A stretch of DNA of 37,925 bases from Verrucomicrobiota bacterium (GCA_018968815.1 JAGWZL010000018.1:1-37925), one strand, 5' to 3'. Positions 17,044-25,330 are shown, numbered from the stretch's first letter. Numbers and translations are program-made. The notes: generated by a model from the sequence alone, not told the origin.

Positions 17044-17318
17044 GAGAGAAAAGAAATAGACGTCGGGCATGCTACGCGCGACTCCGCGCGCTGCGCCCCC
17101 GCGCCCAGCAGGCTTCATCTCACTTCGATAAAACGCGTGCTCGGCTCGGGGGTGTGCAAAGCACTACCCCCACGCCCGAAACGGGCTCTCGCCTGTGCTG
17201 CGTTTTCTCTTTGCGAGCTGAAGCCAAGGGCTGGCGCATCGGCCCCATCTACGATGGGTCCCCCCGCGCGCCAGGCATAAGGGGGAGGCCCCCTTCGCAT
17301 CCCCCACGCTTCGCGCCC
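17044..17318. repeat. Left arm of a ~275-bp inverted repeat
   Basis: The reverse complement of this segment matches 17777-18052 with only a few substitutions and one short variable patch near the outer end (about 17071-17082). It is markedly GC-rich compared with the gene it encloses. Both arms keep a frame reading REAWGMRRG...FIEVR (minus strand here, plus strand in the right arm). The few differences between arms do not clearly favour silent sites, so I do not annotate it as a gene. Confidence 0.95.
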
Positions 17319-17348
17319 AATCATTGAATTTACGTTGTACAATGTGTC

Positions 17349-17378
17349 TTGCAAATCAACCTGAAGACCCGCTAAACT
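17349..17378 (+). promoter_or_regulatory. Candidate promoter inside the inverted-repeat cassette
   Basis: TTGCAA at 17349-17354 and TAAACT at 17373-17378 are 18 nt apart and lie just upstream of the ribosome site and ATG of the cassette gene. The promoter would lie within the invertible centre, so it would travel with the gene if the segment flips. Sequence match only. Confidence 0.35.
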
Positions 17379-17409
17379 CTGTTCATTTTTTTTTAACAGT
17401 GAGGTGTTT

Positions 17410-17733
17410 ATGTCTATAAAAGCAGCCACAAAAGCAGCCATCAGGGATTGCGAAACCTTAGTTAAGGATACGCGCGACATAGTTGCATGCGATCCAAAAA
17501 CAGTAAAGCCTCAAGATATTGAACAATTGAATGAGCGGATTAGGAACTTCTTATGTTCACTTAAACAGTCGCTAAACATAAAAGGCGGTGTTCGCAAAGC
17601 ATTCTGGGATACTAAACAGATGTGGGAATTAATTGGAGAGGCAACGACTCAAATAGACTCATTCAATCGGAAGCTCCCTCTTGATATCCCGCGCATATTG
17701 GATGGGTGGTATATCCGCTCTTATAGTCCGTGA
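17410..17733 (+). CDS. Unknown protein carried between long inverted repeats (107 aa)
   Basis: Encodes a mostly helical 107-aa protein beginning MSIKAATKAAIRDCETLVKD and ending DGWYIRSYSP. No membrane segment or known motif is visible. A GAGG 5 nt before the ATG gives a good ribosome site, and the AT-rich composition contrasts with the GC-rich arms. It is the only gene in the 459-bp centre between the arms, so it is either cargo of a non-autonomous mobile element or a gene trapped between two inverted copies of a repeat. There is no recombinase in the cassette. Confidence 0.7.
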   Translation: MSIKAATKAAIRDCETLVKDTRDIVACDPKTVKPQDIEQLNERIRNFLCSLKQSLNIKGGVRKAFWDTKQMWELIGEATTQIDSFNRKLPLDIPRILDGWYIRSYSP

Positions 17734-17776
17734 GCGCACTCCAATGCTACCCGCGCACCCTGAATGATTTTTATTG

Positions 17777-18052
17777 GTGCGCGAAGCGTGGGGGATGCGA
17801 AGGGGGCTTCCCCCTTATGCCTGGCGCGCGGGGGGACCCATCGTAGATGGGGCCGACGCGCCAGCCCTTGGCTTCAGCTCGCAAAGAGAAAACGCAGCAC
17901 AGGCGAGAGCCCGTTTCGGGCGTCGGGGTAGTGCTTTGCACACCCCCGAGCCGAGCACGCGTTTTATCGAAGTGAGATGAAGCCTGCTGGGCGCGGGGGC
18001 GCAGCGCCGAAGGGCGCGTAGCATGCCCGACGTCTATATTCTTTTCTCTCTT
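17777..18052. repeat. Right arm of the ~275-bp inverted repeat
   Basis: Inverted copy of 17044-17318 at roughly 95% identity or better by eye. It starts near GCGCGAAGCG and ends in TCTTTTCTCTC, where homology to the left arm fades. The region just inside both arms also shows short matching words (AATGATT, ATTGG), so the repeat may be a few bases longer. No clear target-site duplication is visible, but the microsatellite on the left makes it hard to judge. Confidence 0.95.
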
Positions 18053-18137
18053 TCCCCAGACAACTAAAATTATTCTTAAAAAATATTAAATAATGACAAT
18101 TATTGACTATTGCAACCATTTAACTTATGATGACCTC

Positions 18138-18263
18138 ATGATTTTCTTTAAAAGAAAAATTCGAGAAGAAGAACCACCCAAGCCGAAAAAGAGAGAAAAG
18201 GTTTTGACAGCTGAAGGTTGGCGGCGTAAAGAACTTAAACAGCTCCGGAAGGGGAAATCTTAG
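18138..18263 (+). CDS. Possible 41-aa basic peptide
   Basis: A frame ATG 18138 to TAG 18263 encodes [20 protein letters not shown] then a segment ending LKQLRKGKS. It is strongly basic and has no hydrophobic core. It overlaps the 3' end of the convergent parA-like gene by 29 bp. There is no strong ribosome site. The AT-rich leader and consistent Lys/Glu pattern make it plausible, but a chance frame cannot be excluded. Confidence 0.35.
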   Translation: MIFFKRKIREEEPPKPKKREKVLTAEGWRRKELKQLRKGKS

Positions 18264-19014
18264 GTCCAGCTATCACTTCCTGCGCAAGCTTGCGATAATC
18301 ATTGGCTCCATTGCAATGAGCATCATAGGTGGTAATCGGCTTGAGATGTAAGGGCGCCTCGGCCAGGCGAATATTTTCGCGGATCACAGAACTGCACACT
18401 TTCCCTTCAAAACGGGACTTCAATTGATCTAACACTTCTTGGGAATGCTTAGTGCGGTAGTCCACTCTGCAAGCTAAAATTCCAGAAATTTCGAGGGTCG
18501 GATTCAGCCTTTGTTTGACCAGGTTGATCGTTCTGAGCAATTGCACAAGACCGTGGAGAGCCATCACATGCGCCTCTACCGGCACTAGCACCTCTTTGGC
18601 CATCGTTAAAGCATTGAGAGAGAGAATGCCAAGAGTCGGAGGACAATCGATCAAAACAAAGTCCCAAGGCTTATCGGCCAGAGCCTCCATTTTGTTTTTT
18701 AAAATACTTTCGGAAGCAACCTCATTAGCAAGAGCCTTTTCAACCCCAGAGAGCAGTACCGACGAAGGGACAATATGCAGGCCATGCACCTCGGTTGTTT
18801 CAATCGCCTTTTCAAATTTTTCATCCTCGGTCAGCACGCTAAACAAAGCTTTGCCTTTATCTTTAAAACCATACCAGAGGGAAGCCGAGGCTTGTGGGTC
18901 GAGATCAATGAGTAAAACTTTTTTTCCCGCTTCAGCGAGCGTTGCGGCAAGATTGACAGCCGTTGTCGTTTTTCCAGATCCGCCCTTCTGATTTACAATC
19001 GCGATTGTGCGCAT
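18235..19014 (-). CDS. ParA/Soj-family partitioning ATPase
   Basis: A 259-aa Walker-type ATPase of DNA segregation or protein positioning. The deviant Walker A is KGGSGKTT (residues 10-17), with [13 protein letters not shown] after it and the Walker B-like [18 protein letters not shown]. The start is ATG 19014 (MRTIAIVNQ), with AGAGGTG upstream. Members bind DNA non-specifically and move cargo with a ParB-like partner, but no ParB or centromere-like site is seen in the window. It stands alone between the inverted-repeat cassette and fabI. Plasmid origin is possible, yet gene context downstream is chromosomal. Confidence 0.92.
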   Translation of the reverse strand: MRTIAIVNQKGGSGKTTTAVNLAATLAEAGKKVLLIDLDPQASASLWYGFKDKGKALFSVLTEDEKFEKAIETTEVHGLHIVPSSVLLSGVEKALANEVASESILKNKMEALADKPWDFVLIDCPPTLGILSLNALTMAKEVLVPVEAHVMALHGLVQLLRTINLVKQRLNPTLEISGILACRVDYRTKHSQEVLDQLKSRFEGKVCSSVIRENIRLAEAPLHLKPITTYDAHCNGANDYRKLAQEVIAGPKISPSGAV

Positions 19015-19139
19015 ATAAACACCTCTTGCTTGTCCACATATAAAATGTTTGACCATCCAGTTCAAGAAAAAATTTCATTCGCTTCCATTTTTTTCTCTCC
19101 CCTGCTATGCTGAGGGGCCAAAAATGCGAGGAGAAAAGC

Positions 19140-20072
19140 ATGCTGCAGATTGATTTGAAGGGAAAAAGAGCGCTGATCGCTGGGATTGGAGATGACCAGG
19201 GATTTGGCTGGGCGATTGCAAAGGCGCTGGCTGACGCCGGAGCAGAAATCCTCATCGCCACTTGGGCCCCCATCGTCAAAATCTTTTCAACCTCGTGGTC
19301 GCTCGGAAAATTTGATGAGTCGAGAAAGTTGAAAAACGGCAAACTCCTTGAATATAGCAAGCTCTATCCAATCGACGCCATCTTCGACACCATGGAAGAT
19401 GTGCCACAAGACATTCGGGAAAATAAACGGTATGCCGGACTTTCTGGATACACCGTCTCTGAGGTGGCCAAACAGGTCGAAGCCGATTTTGGCAAGATCG
19501 ATATTTTAGTTCACAGCCTCGCGAACGCCCCCGAAGTGACCAAAAACCTTCTCGATACGTCCCGCAAAGGATACCTGGCCGCAATGAGTTCATCAGCCTA
19601 TTCGTTCATTAGCCTGCTCTCCCATTTTGGTCCGATTATGAACGAGGGCGGCTCTGCCCTTTCTCTTTCTTATATTGCCTCTGAACGAGTGGTGCCCGGC
19701 TACGGCGGAGGGATGAGTTCCGCGAAAGCCGCTCTGGAAAGCGATACGCGAACCCTCGCTTGGGAAGCAGGACGCAAATGGAATCTCCGCGTCAACGCAA
19801 TCTCAGCAGGCCCCTTAAAAAGCAGAGCCGCAAAAGCCATCGGCATGATCGAAGATATGATCGAATACTCAAAGGCCAATGCGCCACTCGTCAAAGACCT
19901 CGACGCAGACGAAGTAGGCGTTGCCGCCACTTTCCTCCTCTCCCCTCTCGCCTCAGCAATCACCGGCAGCGTGCTCTATGTCGATAACGGCATGCACGCC
20001 ATGGGCCTTGCAGTCGATAGCCTAGCCTTGCAAAACAACCAAAAATACGCCAAACCCGCCGTTACGGGATAG
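19140..20072 (+). CDS. fabI: Enoyl-[acyl-carrier-protein] reductase (NADH)
   Basis: Last reductive step of fatty acid elongation (type II FAS). A 310-aa SDR-fold enzyme with the FabI-type cofactor motif [16 protein letters not shown], the insertion after the second strand that is shared with plant and chlamydial enzymes, SLANAPE, the catalytic region with Tyr674-type spacing represented by [26 protein letters not shown], and DNGMHAMG near the end. The start ATG 19140 has a GAGGAG 7-10 nt upstream. An extended C-terminus ([18 protein letters not shown]) fits the plant-like clade. A short ACGGG/CCCGT hairpin spans the stop codon (about 20064-20081), without a T-run. Confidence 0.96.
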   Translation: MLQIDLKGKRALIAGIGDDQGFGWAIAKALADAGAEILIATWAPIVKIFSTSWSLGKFDESRKLKNGKLLEYSKLYPIDAIFDTMEDVPQDIRENKRYAGLSGYTVSEVAKQVEADFGKIDILVHSLANAPEVTKNLLDTSRKGYLAAMSSSAYSFISLLSHFGPIMNEGGSALSLSYIASERVVPGYGGGMSSAKAALESDTRTLAWEAGRKWNLRVNAISAGPLKSRAAKAIGMIEDMIEYSKANAPLVKDLDADEVGVAATFLLSPLASAITGSVLYVDNGMHAMGLAVDSLALQNNQKYAKPAVTG

Positions 20073-20135
20073 CCCGTAATACACAAATGAACTCAAAAGT
20101 GGGTTTGTCGCGCCGCACCCCTGGTAGAAATAGAT

Positions 20136-21224
20136 TCAAAGGGGATTCTCCGCTTGGACAAGTTCGATTTCGATGCGCACCGGCCCCGATTTGCGCAAGG
20201 TGCGTAAGCCAATCTTCCAATCGTACGCTTCAAACCCTTTGGCCACTTGCGAAGGACGATTCGATGGAAAAATAGCGCCGCAAAAATCACCCGATCCTTG
20301 TGTGAGTTTGAACCGCAGGCGGAGCGTCTTTTGCGGCGTCTGGATGGTGATCCAGTCTCCTATGTGAAAGGTGGTTGCCTTGCGGCCCTCTACCAAAATC
20401 TCTGTTTCCGGCGACCGGTCGCAATAAAGAGTCGCCTCGTCCTCCTCAAAGATCAATCCCTGCCCCACTAAACTATGCAGCGTCGCCCCCTGCCAAAAAA
20501 GACGAAAGCCCGTTTGATAAGGCACAGGGATCGCCTTGAAAGCCATCAAAGGCGCACACAAAAGCTGATGCGGATGGTCGCGCAAAAGACGAGACGTATA
20601 ATGGCCCTCCGCGAGGATCCACTCAATAGGATGGGGACGCGGCTCCCCCCTCTCTTGCTGCGTATTGAATGTAAATAAGTGCAAATCGAGATCGTAAGGG
20701 ATCGAAAATTCGGTCTCGCCCGCCAACTGACCCGTAATCAAATGTTCCAGCCACTCTTGTGAAGTTTGGGGCTCGAACGGAAGCAGCCGCTCCCCCACAA
20801 TCGCACGACGCCGGTTGATCCAAAGAGGTTTGTCAGACTCGAAACTAAGCAATCGCTCAAGAGCCATCTCCCACCTCGATTTGCATTCGCCCAGTACATG
20901 GGAAAAAGATCGCAGAATATGCGCCAAAGGAGCCGCCACTTTCAGCCCCATATGAAAATCGTAGCATTTGGGATACTCGTGCAAATACACCGGAAAATTG
21001 CCGTCCGCCGTCTGAAAGGGAAGAAGCTTGTCAACCAGCTCTATGGCCGAAAGGACCGATTCCTTCGTCTTTTGCCGAAACAACGCTAAGGCATAACACA
21101 TGTTCTCATAAATCGGAATGGTGTCCGACGCCTCATCATGATGAGCGTGCAAATGAATCAACCCAGTTCGAGGACTGATCCTTTTCTGCCCAGCGGAAAT
21201 CGCTAAATCAATCGCCCGTGTCAT
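20136..21224 (-). CDS. Conserved hypothetical, possible alpha-toroid protein
   Basis: A 362-aa protein without signal peptide or membrane segments. Its N-terminal half has repeated helical pairs and aromatic patches (YENMCYALALFRQKTKES, LPFQTADGNFPVYLHEYPKC), which resemble alpha/alpha-toroid proteins such as glycan-processing enzymes. The C-terminal half is beta-rich (LRLRFKLTQGSGDFCGAIF), as in the sandwich domain of those families. No catalytic residues can be assigned. The start overlaps the HAD gene's stop as ATGA, so the two are cotranslated. The gene ends 64 bp from fabI, convergently. Confidence 0.8.
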   Translation of the reverse strand: MTRAIDLAISAGQKRISPRTGLIHLHAHHDEASDTIPIYENMCYALALFRQKTKESVLSAIELVDKLLPFQTADGNFPVYLHEYPKCYDFHMGLKVAAPLAHILRSFSHVLGECKSRWEMALERLLSFESDKPLWINRRRAIVGERLLPFEPQTSQEWLEHLITGQLAGETEFSIPYDLDLHLFTFNTQQERGEPRPHPIEWILAEGHYTSRLLRDHPHQLLCAPLMAFKAIPVPYQTGFRLFWQGATLHSLVGQGLIFEEDEATLYCDRSPETEILVEGRKATTFHIGDWITIQTPQKTLRLRFKLTQGSGDFCGAIFPSNRPSQVAKGFEAYDWKIGLRTLRKSGPVRIEIELVQAENPL

Positions 21225-22051
21225 TTGTGTATCGCCTGCTTTAATGCCGCAATAATCCCACACTCTTCCGTCGGAGGAGCAATCAAATCGGCCATTTTTT
21301 TTACACTCGCCGGCGCATGCTTCATCGCAATCTTCGTGTCAGCCACCTCGAGAAGGCTAAGATCGTTTTCATCGTCGCCAGCCGCAATCACCTGCGCCCC
21401 CCTCCCCTTCATTTGGAACACCCTGGATAAAGATTTTCCTTTGGATGTGTGAATATCGGTGACAAGAAGTAAATACATCCCCGCTACAAATGGATCCCGA
21501 ATGTGCGCCACCTCAAATAATTGGGTGGAACGCAAAAAACGGGCAATGCGGTGCAACCGATCCTCAGACCCAAAACACTTGATCAGCGGAAATGGCTCAT
21601 GCGGAAACTCCCGAACTTCTTGCCAACGCTCTTTTTGACGCGTCTGCAAATCAGCCAAATACTCATGCTCTTCATGCGAAAATTTTTCCGGACGCCAAAA
21701 ACAGGCATCCCCACGATCATAACCCCTATACACCAAAAAGTCGCTGTCGATCCCCTCATAGGCCCTTTCCATCATCAGAATCGATGTAGGAGGAATGTAG
21801 GCTTTAAAAAGGAGCCTTTTCTCAGGCATCTCTAAAGCCACAGACCCATTTTGAGCCAGGAAAATATAAGGAAAATCAAACTCGGTCAGCGCCATGGAAG
21901 CAAACGCAAAAGGCCTCCCCGTCGCCAAAGCAAGGCTCCACCCCTCATCAGACAACCCCCGCAAATAGGAGGTCACCTCCTTCGGAACACTATACTTGTC
22001 CAAAGTAATCGTCCCATCGATGTCTAAAGCAATCCAACCCCTCTTGGCCAT
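21221..22051 (-). CDS. HAD-superfamily Cof-type sugar/lipid phosphatase
   Basis: A 276-aa hydrolase. Motif I is ALDIDGTIT with nucleophile Asp10 and acid Asp12; motif II lies in LALATGRPFAFA; the conserved Lys is around TSKGKSLSRVF; motif IV is GDDENDLSLLEVAD. A C2-type cap lies between motifs II and III. Substrates of this subgroup are sugar phosphates or phospho-lipid-like molecules, not predictable here. I chose ATG 22051 (MAKRGWIALD) over ATG 22069 because the motif begins close to it; neither start has a good ribosome site. In Chlamydia a HAD phosphatase gene (CT103, from memory) also neighbours fabI (CT104). Confidence 0.92.
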   Translation of the reverse strand: MAKRGWIALDIDGTITLDKYSVPKEVTSYLRGLSDEGWSLALATGRPFAFASMALTEFDFPYIFLAQNGSVALEMPEKRLLFKAYIPPTSILMMERAYEGIDSDFLVYRGYDRGDACFWRPEKFSHEEHEYLADLQTRQKERWQEVREFPHEPFPLIKCFGSEDRLHRIARFLRSTQLFEVAHIRDPFVAGMYLLLVTDIHTSKGKSLSRVFQMKGRGAQVIAAGDDENDLSLLEVADTKIAMKHAPASVKKMADLIAPPTEECGIIAALKQAIHK

Positions 22052-22135
22052 GCAAACAGTATACCCCATTCAAAAAAGCCAGAGAAGATAAATTTCTGAT
22101 TTCCTCCAGGTAAAGATCGGGTTAAATTTTTTCTC

Positions 22136-22165
22136 TTGCGCGAATTTGATGAAATAGCATATAAC
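22136..22165 (+). promoter_or_regulatory. Candidate promoter for the Ala/Ser/Thr-rich gene
   Basis: TTGCGC at 22136-22141 and TATAAC at 22160-22165 are separated by 18 nt. They lie about 90 nt before the ATG at 22256, in the gap between the divergent HAD gene and this gene. The 18-nt spacing recurs at the other candidate promoters in the window. Sequence match only. Confidence 0.4.
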
Positions 22166-22255
22166 TGCCTATCGCTTTTTGAACTTTTTATTAACCTGCT
22201 ATTCGCCCCCCAATGGTCGAAGGCAAAAACCCTAAACCTAAAAACGAGGTAAATC

Positions 22256-22672
22256 ATGGCTACTATAGCATCATCAGCAGTAACCGATGCAGCAAGTGCT
22301 GCAACATCAGCATTATCAGCAGCTGCATCAACAGCTGCGTCAGCTGCAACCACCACCGTAACCACAGCGCTTTCATCTTTGGAAAATGCACAGAACAAAG
22401 TGGTTGAGTTTATCAGCACAAACCTTTTCTCTGTCAATTTCCTTGAAGCCAAAGCTGGAGAAACAGCAATGAACATTGTCAAATTGGTGGGAACCATCTT
22501 CTCATCTCTCCTCTTGCTGCCATTGGCTTTCATTGGTTCGCTTGTGAACAAGTTTTCTAGCTGCGCAGGCAATGCAGCAACAAGTGCAGCAACAAGCGCT
22601 GCAACTTCTGCAATCAGCGCCACTGCTGCATCAACTGTACCAGCTACATCAGTTCCTGTAGTAAACCAATAA
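22256..22672 (+). CDS. Ala/Ser/Thr-rich protein with central hydrophobic segment
   Basis: A 138-aa protein with near-symmetric low-complexity ends of Ala, Ser and Thr (ASAATSALSAAASTAASAAT; later NAATSAATSAATSAISAT). Between them is a more ordered middle with one hydrophobic stretch, KLVGTIFSSLLLLPLAFIGSLV, likely a membrane segment. GAGG 6 nt before the ATG is a strong ribosome site, and a clear intrinsic terminator follows, so it is a monocistronic, probably well-expressed gene. A single lobe of hydrophobicity argues against a classic chlamydial Inc protein, but an envelope or secreted role is possible. Unknown family. Confidence 0.8.
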   Translation: MATIASSAVTDAASAATSALSAAASTAASAATTTVTTALSSLENAQNKVVEFISTNLFSVNFLEAKAGETAMNIVKLVGTIFSSLLLLPLAFIGSLVNKFSSCAGNAATSAATSAATSAISATAASTVPATSVPVVNQ

Positions 22673-22687
22673 GATCGTTTTGATCGG

Positions 22688-22717
22688 AAGCCCACAAATC
22701 GTTGTGGGCTTTTTTTC
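22688..22717 (+). terminator. Intrinsic terminator
   Basis: Stem GCCCACAA-ATCG-TTGTGGGC (22690-22709) followed by a run of eight T, 15 bp after the stop of the Ala/Ser/Thr-rich gene. It isolates that gene from the FliO-like gene that starts at 22754. Confidence 0.95.
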
Positions 22718-22753
22718 TTTGCGCAGAAAACGGCAATTCTTCATAGTAAGCAC

Positions 22754-23110
22754 ATGTCTGTTTACATCCCTGATGAAAAAGGCGAATTGAGTGCATTGGA
22801 TGGGTCCGCTATTTCTCAGCAAATCACCCAAATGCCTGGTGATCTAGGCGCCGCCTTCGCCAAAATGTTGATCACCCTCGTCGTCTTGGTCATCCTCCTA
22901 TTTGTCACCTACTGGTTTTTGCGCCAGTTCATCCAAAAACGGATGCAAAAAACAAGCGGCAATAGCTCCATCCAAGTATTGGAAAAACGGATGCTCAGCC
23001 CCAAAACCATGCTCTATCTCGTCGAGGTCGATCAGAAGAAAGTGCTGATCGCAGAGTCCCACCTCGAAATCAAACGACTCGTAGATGTGGACGAAATGCC
23101 CAACCAATGA
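22754..23110 (+). CDS. FliO-like membrane protein
   Basis: A 118-aa single-pass membrane protein. A 35-residue N-terminal tail precedes the transmembrane helix MLITLVVLVILLFVTYWFL (about residues 38-56). The cytoplasmic domain has the FliO-type pattern IQVLEKRMLSPKTMLYLVEV and VLIAESHLEI. FliO helps assemble the flagellar/type III export gate. No flagellar genes are present here, so in a Chlamydiota context it may be a remnant or an accessory of a T3S system. The start ATG has no strong ribosome site. A repeat element begins directly after the stop. Confidence 0.75.
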   Translation: MSVYIPDEKGELSALDGSAISQQITQMPGDLGAAFAKMLITLVVLVILLFVTYWFLRQFIQKRMQKTSGNSSIQVLEKRMLSPKTMLYLVEVDQKKVLIAESHLEIKRLVDVDEMPNQ

Positions 23111-23378
23111 AAAAAATAACATGATAAACATGATCGGCGAAGCGCCGGCATGATTTGCAGGATAAATGAATTTATCCTGCTCATCCTGCCGCTTGCAATC
23201 TTGCGCATCCTGTAAATCTTGTCCCTTGTTAAGAGGGTGTCTACGAAAAAAAAATAACATGATAAACATGATCGGCGAAGCGCCGGCATGATCTGCAGGA
23301 TAAATGAATTTATCCTGCTCATCCTGCCGCTTGCGATCTTGCGCATCCTGTAAATCTTGTCCCTTGTAGACACCCTCT
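23111..23378. repeat. Two direct copies (138-bp period) of a palindrome-rich intergenic element
   Basis: Copies run 23111-23229 and 23246-23367, almost identical. Each contains a perfect 10-bp palindrome arm pair (CAGGATAAAT-GA-ATTTATCCTG) and GGCGAAGCGCCGGC. The second copy is also bounded by a 13-bp inverted repeat: AGAGGGTGTCTAC (23232-23244) and its complement (23366-23378), making a 147-bp MITE-like unit. Open frames through this array are artefacts of the repeat. Confidence 0.92.
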
Positions 23379-23393
23379 GAGATCCCGCGGCGC

Positions 23394-23987
23394 TCAGGCA
23401 GGAATCAATTCCCAACGAGTCACCGCAGGATCATCGGTGCGGCCATAGGGCTGCATACAGAAACCAAGAAACAGGGCTGTCTTGGGCTCTTCAACACAAC
23501 ACGCCTCCCAAAGAAGATCGGCTCCCGATTTCACCGCCTTTTGATGCTGCTCCGCCTCTCTCCTTGTTTTCCCATCATGCAAAAGACTCTCCAACTTGCC
23601 AAACAGCGCCCTCCCCCTCAAAGGATCCCACACCCCGTAAAGAGCTGCAAATTGCTGCCCAATCCATAAAAAAGGGATCTGCACAATTTTCCAGAACTCT
23701 CGGAAGAACGCGGTGGCCGACCCATTGACCAAAGGCACCAGCGACAGCCGAATCAAATGCACCGTGAAATAACTGAGATAATACAAAGGCGTCACCACCA
23801 GAAAAAGTCCCAAACATTTGAGGGCAATCAAATTGAGCGGCTCTTGAGGATACAAAGTGGACGACGCCACCTCAAGCATCTCTACGCGCCGTGTATTCCG
23901 AATCGTCACCCAAACATTCTCCCAACCCGGAGGAAGAGGCTCGATCGGATACATGCCAGGAGTGCGAGGCTCTGGGATTTCACACAT
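23394..23987 (-). CDS. Hypothetical membrane protein downstream of hemL
   Basis: A 197-aa protein with a polar N-terminal ~55 residues, hydrophobic segments (LIALKCLGLFLVVTPLYYL and YFTVHLIRLSLVPLV region), a further weakly hydrophobic stretch (IVQIPFLWIGQQFAALYGV) and a soluble C-terminus with two adjacent cysteines (EACCVEE). Start ATG 23987 overlaps the hemL stop by 8 nt, so it is coupled to hemL. A gene of unknown function follows hemL in Chlamydia too (CT211, from memory), but I cannot confirm homology by eye. Confidence 0.75.
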   Translation of the reverse strand: MCEIPEPRTPGMYPIEPLPPGWENVWVTIRNTRRVEMLEVASSTLYPQEPLNLIALKCLGLFLVVTPLYYLSYFTVHLIRLSLVPLVNGSATAFFREFWKIVQIPFLWIGQQFAALYGVWDPLRGRALFGKLESLLHDGKTRREAEQHQKAVKSGADLLWEACCVEEPKTALFLGFCMQPYGRTDDPAVTRWELIPA

Positions 23988-25266
23988 ATTTTTCAATAAA
24001 CTCAATCATCGTGCCAACAGCCGTTGCAATTTCTACATCTGTATGCGCCGCAGTCATAAACCACGCCTCATGAGACGAAGGCGAAATGTAAATCCCCCTC
24101 TCAAATAAATAGTGGAAAAAACGGATAAACATCTCTTCATCAAGCTGCTTTAAGTCTTCTTTGCAACGCACCTTTTTCACGCCAAAAAAAAGATTGAACA
24201 TCGATCCCGCCTGCTGCAGACACCCATTTTTATTCCGCAGCGCATGCCGAAGCGGAGCCGTCATCGCCTCCGCTTTGCGATGAAGCTCCTCATAAAACCC
24301 CTCTTTTTCAAGAATCGCCAACGTCTCCAGCCCGCCACGCATGGCCACCGGATTGCCAGACAATGTGCCCGCCTGATACACAGACCCAAGCGGCGCCAGA
24401 TGATCGAGAAATTTCGCCTTGCCTCCAACAGCCGCCACCGGAAACCCTCCCCCAATCACCTTCCCCAAACAGGTCAAATCAGGATCAATGCCATACAGGC
24501 CTTGCGCCCCCCGTATCCCTAAACGAAAACCGGTGATCACCTCATCAAAAATCAGCAAAGACCCATTGCGCGCCGTCAACTCCCGTAAGCACTCCAAAAA
24601 CCCATCTTCAGGAAGCACTACGCCCATATTGCCCGTCACCGGCTCAAGAATGACGCCTGCAATGCGCGCGCCCTCCTCACTCCGAAATAAAGAACGAACA
24701 GCCTCAAAATCATTGAAAGGTAAACAAATCGTATCGGCAATCGTATTGGGATTCACCCCCTTGGATGTAGCTAAGGGATTAATTTTCATAGCGCCCGATC
24801 CCGCCTGAATCAAGAGCGCATCGGAATGGCCATGATAATGGCCCGTGAATTTGACAATCTTAGGCCGCTCAGTCACCCCGCGAGCCAGGCGCATCGCCGT
24901 CATACCCGCCTCTGTCCCCGAACTGACAAACCGAATCTTTTCGATCGATGGCATCAAATGGACCACGCGAGATGCCATGTCCAACTCAATTTCTGTCGCA
25001 ATGCCAAAAGAGGTCCCCTTTTGCATTTGCTCGGACGCTCCCCTGATCACTGCAGGATGAGCGTGACCCAAAATCAACGCGCCCCAACTACAGCAAAAAT
25101 CGATGTAGGAATGGCCATCCACATCCCAAATCCGCCCCCCTTTTCCAGATTCGACAATCAGCGGCGCCATCCTCAAATGGCGAAAAGAGCGCACCGGCGA
25201 ATTCACTCCGCCCGGAATGACTCCACACGCACGATCGTAGATCGCCTTGGACTTGCTCCGTTGCAT
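23980..25266 (-). CDS. hemL: Glutamate-1-semialdehyde 2,1-aminomutase
   Basis: PLP enzyme that converts glutamate-1-semialdehyde to 5-aminolevulinate, the C5 route to heme. It shows the start-conserved GVIPGGVNSPVRSF, the loop FVSSGTEAGMTAMRLARG, the PLP-binding FDEVITGFRLG (Asp241) and the Schiff-base lysine in CLGKVIGGGFPVAA (Lys269), plus GTLSGNPVAM. I chose ATG 25266 (MQRSKSKAIY), giving 428 aa, the usual length. Upstream residues in the same frame run into the divergent tamA promoter region. No strong ribosome site is visible. Confidence 0.97.
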   Translation of the reverse strand: MQRSKSKAIYDRACGVIPGGVNSPVRSFRHLRMAPLIVESGKGGRIWDVDGHSYIDFCCSWGALILGHAHPAVIRGASEQMQKGTSFGIATEIELDMASRVVHLMPSIEKIRFVSSGTEAGMTAMRLARGVTERPKIVKFTGHYHGHSDALLIQAGSGAMKINPLATSKGVNPNTIADTICLPFNDFEAVRSLFRSEEGARIAGVILEPVTGNMGVVLPEDGFLECLRELTARNGSLLIFDEVITGFRLGIRGAQGLYGIDPDLTCLGKVIGGGFPVAAVGGKAKFLDHLAPLGSVYQAGTLSGNPVAMRGGLETLAILEKEGFYEELHRKAEAMTAPLRHALRNKNGCLQQAGSMFNLFFGVKKVRCKEDLKQLDEEMFIRFFHYLFERGIYISPSSHEAWFMTAAHTDVEIATAVGTMIEFIEKYV

Positions 25267-25330
25267 GCGAGTATGATACAGAATAAGATTTTTTTTGACG
25301 AACAGTTTTCGTTTCGGCACAATCCGAAAG

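Noticed and set aside
16840-17118. Minus-strand frame reading SLLFSSLLFSS repeats
   Set aside because: It is produced by the AGAGA pentanucleotide, not by a conserved protein.
17774-17980. 68-aa reading frame in the right inverted arm (MVREAWGMRRG...)
   Set aside because: The frame is shared by both arms because they are copies. The changes between arms do not clearly favour silent sites, and no ribosome site is seen.
20064-20081. Intrinsic terminator at the fabI stop
   Set aside because: The hairpin (TTACGGG-ATAG-CCCGTAA) is present, but no T-run follows on either strand.
22024-22695. 223-aa minus-strand reading frame rich in Ala/Val opposite the Ala/Ser/Thr-rich gene
   Set aside because: The plus-strand gene has a strong ribosome site and a following terminator; the opposite frame mirrors its low-complexity composition.
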